From NCBI RefSeq assembly GCF_029911635.1, contig NZ_JARYTI010000006.1, positions 116,200-180,199 of the forward strand: DNA of 64,000 nucleotides. The letters are read 5' to 3'. A program made the translations under genes and the position numbers. Position 1 is the first letter of the stretch; each line of letters begins with the position of its first letter. The notes below the pieces were generated by a model, which was given only the letters and a program-made list of their open reading frames with translations, did no database searches and was not told where the DNA came from. The stretch comes from Sphingomonas sp. AR_OL41 (GTDB lineage Bacteria > Pseudomonadota > Alphaproteobacteria > Sphingomonadales > Sphingomonadaceae). Positions 57,401 through 64,000 of this stretch are shown in pieces.

Positions 57401-57976
57401 CGTGGCCAGATCGGCTGTCGGCTTGGTTCCGGTAAGCCAGCTGGAAAAGGCATCTGCGCGTGCCGTTGCGTCGATCGTCAGGCTGACAGTGTAGCTTCCG
57501 GCGCTGCGCGCCGGGTCAATCGCGGTACCGACACCGGCAAGGCTCGCAACCACTTCATAGCGTTTGCTGAAATCGGTCGTATCGACCGGCACCGTCAGCC
57601 CGGAAAACTGGGCATTGACCACCTGGCTGGCGATGACCTGGCCCGAACCGATCGCGCGAATCTGGATCAGGACGGGTGCGCTATCCGGCCCGTTCCAATG
57701 GTGCTCGGTCCAGTCGATATTTTTGCACGAAAGGCCGAACCAGCTGCAATCGCGGCGGTGTTTCTGTTCGAAGTTGATATCGACCTGGCCGGTAACGGTG
57801 ATCCGCAACTTGTGACCCGGGCGCAGGACGGCATCGGGCGACGGCGTGACGAGCCTCGCTGCGCTCCAGTCGGCACCGACCGATCCGGTCACGGAAAGAT
57901 CGTTCGCGCGGGCGCCGGACGCGCTCGCGGCCGCGACGATTCCCGCAAAGACAATGGCGATCCTGTGCCAGATCAC
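54479..57976 (-). CDS. 1165-aa exported protein with beta-sandwich, helical and beta-propeller-like regions
   Basis: The GTG at 57976 overlaps the stop of the 1056-aa gene by 4 bp, with GGAG 8 nt upstream; it opens a signal peptide cut after SGARA. Residues about 30-160 look like a beta-sandwich with APVLIQIRAIGSG and SAGSYTVSLTIDA, loosely like the LecA (PA-I galactophilic lectin) fold. Residues about 190-370 are helical and TPR-like (AMALANFFRAVGLNAQADAVL, ALADAIAAFQRARDLAP). From about 390 to the end are repeated short beta strands with Trp, Asp and Gly, as in a propeller (VADFDGSRLLVMDTARAE, VVRSDMDAELFSCAG). Several Cys pairs suggest periplasmic disulfides. I cannot name a function. Confidence 0.8.
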   Translation of the reverse strand: MIWHRIAIVFAGIVAAASASGARANDLSVTGSVGADWSAARLVTPSPDAVLRPGHKLRITVTGQVDINFEQKHRRDCSWFGLSCKNIDWTEHHWNGPDSAPVLIQIRAIGSGQVIASQVVNAQFSGLTVPVDTTDFSKRYEVVASLAGVGTAIDPARSAGSYTVSLTIDATARADAFSSWLTGTKPTADLATSAEVLDQALLQSRPEQTAGALRSYAASRFPLANVALRSSYETLVRKAMEIAPGDPANAMALANFFRAVGLNAQADAVLNKVINDLEAKTDSHSRFLLAKAYVGRADAGLVASGGVSPTAVEDALAYYAKSIELFEAVGRRDFLSDTLVRRARLLRGTRTPAALADAIAAFQRARDLAPEMVRARGAFESPDGKSLQLLDWADGYRTPTLGAAADDSPWIADAVPLAWDAVDQKVLESRNGIAFQWRSLAPDAVAQPGPLLSRQRWGLEVAGGAAITINAGGTATHFAAKGTITPLSFKGAARCPEVILPPGLGRPTALTVQPFVLGSIARSGEVAATYCNDTLQIYKIVGGVPSLVQTVALPVAGGGNYGSLNIAAGPANCGVAVAKMENNGGPAIISVTLVRLDGGRVSLSLAAVPPAAPSTPFPSFGLPKMAYPTFTADGRILVVRSDMDAELFSCAGSAVGKIKIPPRSSKPQMPVEFLKMQWLDKDFLSVADFDGSRLLVMDTARAETNAYPVGMTDSVYASAPKMEFAFPGVTPGATPRVAKSARRAILRQLGEAVAVSQTVSFLPGTRFFESTLLNSGQTLLSSDLNFSESVVTDLATGRATPIGAALGRPFGIDGVDGWAAVRFGPAPSSGATPFFAFKPPVAIEIYRKAMLVQTATFGDLGAADRSRVAGAIAKIVHDNPPQAFPVPPGYPFFPPLDLHYLVESPDRLSLQRSLMTTTGPLASSGGRGAIGLCVSLLGRTQAGTVLPLPLSLPPGALPSELYSFRDGKPVLEKADAFDCMSATVVDGDKPTILTREPTTPQASQFRIKWLRNGAWIDGGIQPGIGMIGESSVMPDGSVLVLLNPSDSSGPGADLIRLLPGGGQRSACTACSGINVYAAATAISTRLRTGDQGRTEDGPVQIDTRNLVMVDREGKLLAKPDGDETVILSLDTGAELLRVRLGRVLVLRKNLVVVDTGEDKLQVHRL

Positions 57977-60900
57977 GGCCGGTTCTCCGCCAATATGCAA
58001 GTAGATCCCCCGTCCAGTTTGGAGAGCAGGCCGTTGCTATCGCGACGGAGCAGCAGTCGCACGTCCGACATTTCGATGCCGCGCGGGTCGGCCTGACCAG
58101 CACATCGGACCGTCGCGGTCGGCAACCGTGCATCGACCGGGATCGCGTTACGGGGATGCTGATAGAAGAAGGTCAGTTCCAGCGACTGCTTTGCGGGATC
58201 GAAGGAAGCCGGGAGCGATATCTGATACAGGCCGAACAGCGCATAGCCCTCGAGCGGCCCCAGCTTGGGACTGGTGCTCCACCTGGTCTGGAGATCGTTG
58301 CGGCGCTTGCTCAGGACCGACGCGTCATCGATGAAATCGGGCGTGAAGGAGTCCGACGAGTCGAAGGTTTCGGTCTGCCCCTGGCCATCGACCATCAGAA
58401 AGCCCAGCCCGGAATGACGAATGCGGATGTTGAGGGGTGAGCTTGTCCTATCGGTCTGTCGATTGCGGACCACACCGGCCACGCTCACCAGCCGCAACCC
58501 CTCCAGATCGCCAAGGTCCGGCAGATGGCGCGGCAGCAGGGTAAAGGACAGTTCACGTGTCGCCCCGGCCGGAGGAATATCACCGAGCAGCGCGTCGAGA
58601 CTGACCATCTCGGTGACCTCGACGATGCCAACATCGCGCGCGTTGTTGTCACAACCCAGCGTATTGCAGACCTGGGTGGCCACCGTGGCGAGGCGATTCC
58701 AATGCTGCGACAGTTGATCCAGATCCCGCCGTTGGCCTTCGGAATTGCGCGCGAACCAATCGTAAAGCTGGATATCGGGATCGAGCGCGAGACGCGCCGT
58801 CCGCGGGTCGCCGCGCAGGAGATTCTCGATTCGCGGCCCGGCCGAGCCGATCTGACCGGTCCACAGCGCCAGCGACTGATCGAGCCGGTCATATTGCTCG
58901 CGCATCAACTCGGCCAGGTAGTAGTTGAGCGGCAAGCGGCTGCGGATCTTGGCCGCCAGCTCGGTCTGCATCTGGCCATCCTCGCGCAGCGCCGCCTGCA
59001 ATATCTGCGAGCGGCTTGCTGCCATCGCGTTGCGCAGTTGGGCGGATCGTTGGGCGAGCTGCGCGAGGCTTTCGTCGCGATCCACGTCAAGCCGCAACGG
59101 CGCCAGATGCAGCAACTCGACCGACAGCGATCGGTCTTCCTTGTCGAGCCGGTCCGCCTGGTCGGCAAGGGCCGAGAGCTCGCTCATGCCGCGCAATGCC
59201 TGCAACGCAATACTCGCCGCGACGCCATAAGGCCCCGCTGCCGCAAGCGCATTGAGCGCCGCCTGTTCCGCCGGCGATGGCGGGGTCGTGAGATCCGGAA
59301 CGGGTGCCGCGCCCGCTGGCGCCAGGACGGTCCTCCGCGCCAGATCGCCGCCCAGCGACAAACTCGCCAACCCCCGCGCCAGCTCGCCTGCCGCCGGTGA
59401 GTCTACCGGCCCGGTAATTGCCTGGAAGGCGGCGCCGGCGTCGGGTGCGGCCAGCGCCCTGAGCTTGTCATTCACGACCCGGTCGAACGTCGTGTCCGGC
59501 AGCAGGTCCAGCAAGCGGCCCATTGCCAGCCCCTGCTGCTCGTCGAGTCGCTTGAGCACAGCATTGACGTCCTGCCGCAGGACGGCGCGTTGCTGCTCGA
59601 CCGGCCGCCTTATCAGGGTGTTGGCGAGCTCCGGCAGGCTGAACCGCGCGACTTGCTGCCCCGTTGCCGGGTTCACGATTTGCACCGCGCCGCTCGACGA
59701 AACCGTCACCGGGGCGCCAGTCAGGCCGCGTGCCTGCAACTGCGTGATGAGTAACTTGCGGCAGTCTGCCAGCACCTTGCATGGCGAACCCAGCAGCACC
59801 GCCACCGCGACGATCGCGACAGGATCCTTGAGCGCCTGGTCGACGACGCTTTCGCTCCACGCCTTGCTGATCCAGACCAAGGCTCTGGTCTGGTCGTCCA
59901 CGGTGCGCGCTGCGGCGATCGTCGCGCTCAGTGCCAGCGCATAATGCGCATCGAATTGTTCTGACGCCGTATCCAGCAGCCCGGCGACGACCGGTCGCAC
60001 CGCATCGGAAATCTTCGCCGTGCTGCGGACGAATTCGATCACCTGCCCGCGAAGTTGCGTACCCTTGCGCGCGAGCGTGACGACCGCCTTGAGATCGGCG
60101 TTCTCGCGCACGGATGCCAGCATCTTGGCCTGCACCTCAGGCGGCAGATTCTGGAAGACGGTCGTCCCGGCCTCCAGCACCTTCGACACGTCGCCCGACT
60201 GAATCGCCCGGAACAGCAACGCGCCCTCGTTGGCGCGCGCGACGAGGTTCGTCACCTTGCCTTGCAGCGCTGTGTAATCCTGCGCCGCCAGTCGCGCGTC
60301 TTCGGCAAAGCTTCCCAACGACTTTGTCAGCGCCGGGTCGGCCGACGCATAGGCGGTGACGGCAAGGTTGAGCGCCGAATCGACATCGCCGCGTGACGCG
60401 GCATCGACCAGTTCTACCGCATTGGGCGGCAGGCCCACCGCCTGCTGGACCGCGCTCAGCAGCAGCTTGTTCATGCCGGCCTGATTGGCATCCAGTTGCG
60501 ACAAGACGCTTTCGCGCTCGGCCGCGATGGCTTGCTGGCGTTGGGCGATGGCACCGACGCGGTCCTCGATCATCGCGCGCCGCAACCCCGCATTCCGCAA
60601 GTTGGTGTCGGCTACCTGCCCATCGAGCACCGCAACCGCCTTTTGCTCCTGCTCCTGCAGCGCGGACCGTTCGTCCTGCAAGGCACTGCGATTGTTGTTC
60701 GCGATCTTCGTCGCCAGGTCGTCGATCTTGACGACCTCGTTCTGGAACTGGGTCGCCGTCTCGGAAAACTGCGTCATGGCGAGCACGGGGCTGATCGGTC
60801 GCATCTGGTGCTCGAAGCCCCAAAAGCTGGCGTTGGAATCGAGCAGCAGTTTGCGATAGCCGATTTCGGCCTTGAGCAGCTGCACCTGCTCCTCGGTCAC

Positions 60901-61143
60901 CAGCCCCGCCACGGGTTTCAACGCGTCGGCCTGTACCGAGGCCTTGTCGTAATTGCCGCGCGCGGCATCCCGCTGGTTGTTCAGGAACTGCTCGTCCGCA
61001 AGAATCCGATAGGTGTTTGCAAGTTCATACGAAATCTCTTCACGGCTCAGCGGCGCAACTTCCTGCGCATGCGCAGACGCGGCCAGAAGCGAGCTGCTCG
61101 CCAATGCCGCGAAAACAATGCTTTTGCCGAATCCCCCCCGCAT
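57973..61143 (-). CDS. 1056-aa exported, mostly alpha-helical protein
   Basis: Starts with a signal peptide (SSLLAASAHA-Q). Residues about 30-830 are helical, with coiled-coil-like stretches rich in Gln, Ala, Glu and Arg (SALQDERSALQEQEQKAVAV; ALAAPDAGAAFQAI) and no membrane helix beyond the signal. The last 210 residues switch to beta structure (LSFTLLPRHLPDLGDLEGLR to PLEGYALFGLYQISLPASF). That C-terminal part is weakly reminiscent of the receptor-binding end of TcA insecticidal toxins, but the match is only by eye. First of the three-gene set; it overlaps the next gene by 4 bp. Start at 61143 is the only one with a signal peptide. Confidence 0.82.
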   Translation of the reverse strand: MRGGFGKSIVFAALASSSLLAASAHAQEVAPLSREEISYELANTYRILADEQFLNNQRDAARGNYDKASVQADALKPVAGLVTEEQVQLLKAEIGYRKLLLDSNASFWGFEHQMRPISPVLAMTQFSETATQFQNEVVKIDDLATKIANNNRSALQDERSALQEQEQKAVAVLDGQVADTNLRNAGLRRAMIEDRVGAIAQRQQAIAAERESVLSQLDANQAGMNKLLLSAVQQAVGLPPNAVELVDAASRGDVDSALNLAVTAYASADPALTKSLGSFAEDARLAAQDYTALQGKVTNLVARANEGALLFRAIQSGDVSKVLEAGTTVFQNLPPEVQAKMLASVRENADLKAVVTLARKGTQLRGQVIEFVRSTAKISDAVRPVVAGLLDTASEQFDAHYALALSATIAAARTVDDQTRALVWISKAWSESVVDQALKDPVAIVAVAVLLGSPCKVLADCRKLLITQLQARGLTGAPVTVSSSGAVQIVNPATGQQVARFSLPELANTLIRRPVEQQRAVLRQDVNAVLKRLDEQQGLAMGRLLDLLPDTTFDRVVNDKLRALAAPDAGAAFQAITGPVDSPAAGELARGLASLSLGGDLARRTVLAPAGAAPVPDLTTPPSPAEQAALNALAAAGPYGVAASIALQALRGMSELSALADQADRLDKEDRSLSVELLHLAPLRLDVDRDESLAQLAQRSAQLRNAMAASRSQILQAALREDGQMQTELAAKIRSRLPLNYYLAELMREQYDRLDQSLALWTGQIGSAGPRIENLLRGDPRTARLALDPDIQLYDWFARNSEGQRRDLDQLSQHWNRLATVATQVCNTLGCDNNARDVGIVEVTEMVSLDALLGDIPPAGATRELSFTLLPRHLPDLGDLEGLRLVSVAGVVRNRQTDRTSSPLNIRIRHSGLGFLMVDGQGQTETFDSSDSFTPDFIDDASVLSKRRNDLQTRWSTSPKLGPLEGYALFGLYQISLPASFDPAKQSLELTFFYQHPRNAIPVDARLPTATVRCAGQADPRGIEMSDVRLLLRRDSNGLLSKLDGGSTCILAENRP

Positions 61144-61146
61144 TGA

Positions 61147-61168
61147 TCCGATCTTATCGGAAATTTCC
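61147..61168. promoter_or_regulatory. two short dyads upstream of the 1056-aa gene
   Basis: TCCGAT-CTT-ATCGGA (61147-61161) overlaps the palindrome GGAAATTTCC (61159-61168), directly before the start codon. They could bind a regulator or shape the leader. Confidence 0.4.
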
Positions 61169-61232
61169 TATTTGCAAACTGTGAGCGTAACGATTCTACG
61201 AAATAGTGAGCAACGCCGTGTCTGCCGGAAGA

Positions 61233-62645
61233 CTAGAGCACCGCCCGCGCCCGGCCATAAGCGAAATACACCAGCAACCCGAAGGCGTTCCACAGCAGGA
61301 ACGAAATCTGCGTCACCTTTTGCAGGCTGGTAAAAAGATAGAGGCAGCCGAGGATCGCGCCCGGCGCGACGATCCACGCCAGCGGGGTCCGGAACGGCCG
61401 CCGCGCAGCCGGATCGCGACGCCGCAGCACGAGCACGCACGCCGCCACCGCGATGAACGCGCACAGCGTGCCGGCGTTCGCGAGGCTGGCGATGACGTCG
61501 AGCGGGACGAGCGCGGCGAAGATCCCGACGAAAATTGCGGTCACCGCTGTGATCCGCGCCGGCGTACCGCGCGTCGAGATCCTGGCCAGCGCCGGCGGCA
61601 GGAAGCCGTCGCGCGCCATAACGAGGAAGATGCGGCTCTGGCCATAGAGAAAGCCGAGGATGACCGTCGGCAGCGCGATCGCCGCCGCCGCCGCGACGAC
61701 CGTCGCGACCTTGGGCTGGCCGAGCGAGCGCAGGATCAGCGCGAGCGGCTCGGCGCTCTTGCCAAACACCTGGAAATGCACCGCGCCGACCGCCGCCGCC
61801 GCGACGATCATATAGATCAGCGTGCACGCGACCATCGAACCGACGATGCCGATCGCGAGGTCGCGTTCAGGATTCTTGGCTTCCTCGGCGGCGGTCGAGA
61901 TCGCGTCGAAACCGTAAAAGGCGAAGAAGATGATCGCCGCCGCGCCCATCATCCCATACTTCACCCCGCCCGCGCCGGCCGCGCTGGCATAGCCGTAAGG
62001 TGCGAAGGGATGCAGGTTCGCGGCGTCGAAATGCGGCAGCGCGACGAAAACGAACAGCGCCAGCGTCACGATCTTCAGCACCACCAGCCCGGTGTTGATC
62101 CGCGCGCTTTCATGCGTGCCGAGCGTCAGCAGTCCCGCGACCACCGCGATGATGAACACCGCCGGCAGGTTGATCCCCCAGCGCGCGACCTGCCACCACC
62201 CGGCCATCTCCGGGCCGTGCGTCAGCCACTCGGGCAGGTTGATCCCGAGCCCGCCGAGAAACCCAACCGCATAGCCCGACCAGCCGACCGCCACGGTCGA
62301 GACAACCAGCGAATATTCGAGGATCAGGCTCCACCCGACGACCCAGGCGATGCTCTCGCCGAGCACGGCATAGCTATAGGTATAGGCGCTGCCGGAGGCC
62401 GGGATCATCGTCGCCATCTCGGCATAGCACAACGCCGCGCACGCGCAGATCGCGCCCGCGACGACGAAGCTCAGCAACACCGCCGGCCCGGCACGATCGG
62501 CGCCGACGCCGATCAGCGTGAGGATGCCGGTGCCGACGATCGAGCCGACACCGAGCGCGACGAGATGGGGCCATGACAGGGTTCGCGCGAGTTGATGCTC
62601 GGGCCGCGCCTCGGTGATGAGCTTGCGGCGGAAAAGACTGTTCAT
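61233..62645 (-). CDS. APC-family amino-acid permease
   Basis: A 470-aa transporter with twelve membrane helices. The first helix carries GVGSIVGTGILTLIG, the substrate/ion loop signature of the APC superfamily, and helix 6 GFDAISTAAEEAKNPERDLA is the conserved segment of cationic amino-acid transporters (YfnA/CAT type). It should import amino acids by proton coupling. Neighbours give no pathway clue. The start at 62645 opens MNSLFRRKLITEARPEHQLARTLS, typical for the family. Confidence 0.92.
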   Translation of the reverse strand: MNSLFRRKLITEARPEHQLARTLSWPHLVALGVGSIVGTGILTLIGVGADRAGPAVLLSFVVAGAICACAALCYAEMATMIPASGSAYTYSYAVLGESIAWVVGWSLILEYSLVVSTVAVGWSGYAVGFLGGLGINLPEWLTHGPEMAGWWQVARWGINLPAVFIIAVVAGLLTLGTHESARINTGLVVLKIVTLALFVFVALPHFDAANLHPFAPYGYASAAGAGGVKYGMMGAAAIIFFAFYGFDAISTAAEEAKNPERDLAIGIVGSMVACTLIYMIVAAAAVGAVHFQVFGKSAEPLALILRSLGQPKVATVVAAAAAIALPTVILGFLYGQSRIFLVMARDGFLPPALARISTRGTPARITAVTAIFVGIFAALVPLDVIASLANAGTLCAFIAVAACVLVLRRRDPAARRPFRTPLAWIVAPGAILGCLYLFTSLQKVTQISFLLWNAFGLLVYFAYGRARAVL

Positions 62646-62683
62646 GCGGCCCCCGGGGAAACGTTACAGCTGAGACTAGCTAC

Positions 62684-63268
62684 TCACAGCACCTTGGCAA
62701 AGGCCGCGATCAGCATCAGCGCGATCTCGATGCCGAGCAGCGCGACGTTGAGCCGCCGCGACTTGACGATCAGCAGCAGGATCAGCAGCGGGATGTGCAG
62801 TAGCGCCGCGACCGCCGTGACCCAGCCAAAGGCCCCCGCCGGGGTATCCGCCTTGACCGACAGCCCCATCATCGTCGTGATCACCGAGACGCCGACCAGG
62901 GCCAGCGTCAGCGCGAGCATGCCGCCAAGCACCTGGCGATTGTGGCGATCGTAATAGACGTCGAAATCGGGCCACTCCTCCGGGTCGTCGGGGAAGATCA
63001 GCGTCGAGATCAGATAGTAGCTGCCGACAAAGGCCAGCACGACGAGCAAGGTGGCAAGGTTTGCGTGCAGATGCTCGCGGTGCCCATAGACCACATTCCA
63101 GAAGGTGGTCATGTCGATCAGCACAAAGGTGCCGAGCAACGGCGTCAGCCAGCCGACATGCGCTTTGCGCCGCATCTTGATGATGCGGGCGAAGCCGGCC
63201 AGCACCTCGGTAACGGCGAGCCCGAGCACCAGCCCGAACATCGCAAAGACCAGATCGAACCCGTTCAT
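62684..63268 (-). CDS. hypothetical integral membrane protein
   Basis: A 194-aa protein with about five membrane helices (first MNGFDLVFAMFGLVLGLAVTEVLAGF). An Asp/Trp-rich loop (FPDDPEEWPDFDVYYDRH) is near residues 92-110. No motif of a known transporter or enzyme is seen, though similar-sized proteins are frequent in proteobacteria. It ends 38 bp from the permease start and may be co-transcribed with it. Confidence 0.8.
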   Translation of the reverse strand: MNGFDLVFAMFGLVLGLAVTEVLAGFARIIKMRRKAHVGWLTPLLGTFVLIDMTTFWNVVYGHREHLHANLATLLVVLAFVGSYYLISTLIFPDDPEEWPDFDVYYDRHNRQVLGGMLALTLALVGVSVITTMMGLSVKADTPAGAFGWVTAVAALLHIPLLILLLIVKSRRLNVALLGIEIALMLIAAFAKVL

Positions 63269-63352
63269 CCGCCGCCCCCCGACTGCCTATCGACGCGACC
63301 GTGCGGCTCGGGACCGCCGCCGTCAAGCGCGCGACCACGCGCGATCGCCCCG

Positions 63353-63845
63353 TCAGAACAACAGCTTGCGCACCGTCAGGCGCACCGCGCGACCCTGCGG
63401 GTCGAGATAGGCGCCCTGATAACTCAGCGGGACGGTGCCGTTCTGGTCGGTGACGCGCTGGCGGGTGTTGAGGATGTTGGTCACCGCCAGCCCGATGCGC
63501 ATGCCCTTCGCCCAATGGTGCTTCTTGAGGAAATCGAGATTCTGGGTGAGGTCGTCGAACAGCCGCAGGTCGAACTTGGCGAGGCTGCCGAAGCGCAGCG
63601 TGTTGGACGCGCCGACCGTGCCCCCGATGACCTGTGTCGCGCTCTGCCAGTTGGCGCTCAGCCGGAAGCCGAGGCCGTTGTTGCTATAACCCGCCTGCCC
63701 CTCAATCTCGTGGCGCGGCTGGCCACCGCCGCTGCCGGTGGCGCCGCCGATGAGCAGGTCGATCGGCGCGACGCCCTTGCGCAGGTCGGTGCGACGCTTG
63801 CGGCGTGGCGAACGGCGCGGCGCGCGCCCCGCGCCCTGGCCGATC
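63353..63845 (-). pseudogene. TonB-dependent receptor, C-terminal remnant
   Basis: The frame read from the stop at 63353 gives about 160 residues typical of the last beta-barrel strands: QPRHEIEGQAGYSNNGLGF, SLAKFDLRLFDDLTQN, IGLAVTNILNTRQRVTD and the terminal YLDPQGRAVRLTVRKLLF with C-terminal Phe for outer-membrane insertion. No start codon suits a full-length gene and no plug domain or TonB box is present; the sequence ahead turns basic and low-complexity and then meets the response-regulator stop. It is a 5'-deleted receptor gene. Confidence 0.8.
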
Positions 63846-64000
63846 TCACACCGTCGGAATGAGCCCCGCGGCGAAGGCGATCCGCAGTGCCTCGGGCAGG
63901 CTGCGCACGTCGAGCTTGGTCATCAGTTTCGCGCGATAGACCTCGACGGTGCGCGGGCTGATGTCGAGTTCATAGGCGATGACCTTGTTGGCCCGCCCCT
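63846..64000 (-). CDS. FixJ/LuxR-type response regulator, C-terminal part (truncated by window)
   Basis: About 51 residues of a LuxR-type HTH: NKVIAYELDISPRTVEVYRA is the recognition region and KLDVRSLPEALRIAFAAGL the last helices. This HTH type follows a receiver domain in two-component regulators of the FixJ group. The start lies outside the window. Its stop codon is immediately before the TonB-receptor remnant. Confidence 0.85.
   Translation of the reverse strand, partial: GRANKVIAYELDISPRTVEVYRAKLMTKLDVRSLPEALRIAFAAGLIPTV

Noticed and set aside
54788..58096. Two long plus-strand open frames opposite the 1165-aa gene
   Set aside because: The minus-strand product has a signal peptide and ordered secondary-structure pattern; the plus-strand frames are Arg/Gly/Asp-rich shadows.

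Overview
The window reads as a chromosomal segment of a high-GC alphaproteobacterium, most likely of the Sphingomonadaceae. The evidence is a PhoK-type alkaline phosphatase very like the Sphingomonas enzyme, a split metH with an ArsR-methyltransferase regulator, an isocitrate lyase gene paired with a ScfR/RamB-type XRE regulator, a TonB-receptor remnant, an EcfG-type (GGAAC-N17-CGTT) stress promoter, and short hairpin repeats of a kind common in sphingomonads. No phage, insertion sequence, plasmid gene or CRISPR array was seen.

Layout. 1-7541: the 3' part of a YdeP/FdhF-like molybdoenzyme, a DsbD-family reductase, phoK, a small CxxC protein, an exported beta-helix protein, and a two-gene membrane protein/winged-helix regulator unit with two matched palindromes around its promoter. 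7542-13701: a gene-poor repeat-bearing gap, then a methionine operon on the minus strand (ArsR-methyltransferase regulator, metF, metH N-terminal half, a 126-bp nested palindrome, metH C-terminal half). 13843-20326: two lipoproteins, an aldo/keto reductase, a GT39-like membrane protein, the ScfR-type regulator divergent from aceA, a 52-aa protein co-translated with aceA, and an exported NTF2-like protein. 20410-30598: acnA and a tightly overlapped NAD-dependent formate dehydrogenase operon (fdsG-fdsB-fdsA-fdsD-fdhD-mobA) preceded by its probable LysR regulator.

30625-53598: mostly exported hydrolases, stress genes and housekeeping genes. These include an amidohydrolase, a DUF1800/DUF1501 pair, lipoprotein SodC, a PilZ protein, an MFS transporter, ThpR, a Bax-inhibitor-like protein, a transglutaminase with a stress-promoter-driven small protein, Nudix, an M28 peptidase, a 39-aa membrane microprotein, an exported methyltransferase, a lipase, tRNA-Ala(CGC), a CurA-like reductase, a zinc metallopeptidase, a patatin/3-hydroxybutyrate dehydrogenase pair, a DUF4893 lipoprotein and a CDF transporter. 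53717-61143 is the most unusual part: a co-oriented set of three exported proteins (1056, 1165 and 223 aa), the first two overlapping by 4 bp, which I cannot assign to a known system. The window closes with an amino-acid permease, a small membrane protein, the 3' remnant of a TonB-dependent receptor and the end of a FixJ-type response regulator.

How the genes connect. Several loci serve C1/C2 and storage-carbon metabolism: formate oxidation to NADH (Fds plus the FdhD and MobA cofactor steps, which could also serve the YdeP-like enzyme), the glyoxylate shunt (AceA) with aconitase, and 3-hydroxybutyrate oxidation. The methionine operon shows a complete regulator-operator-operon arrangement. The functional statements rest on motif reading; no database search was run.
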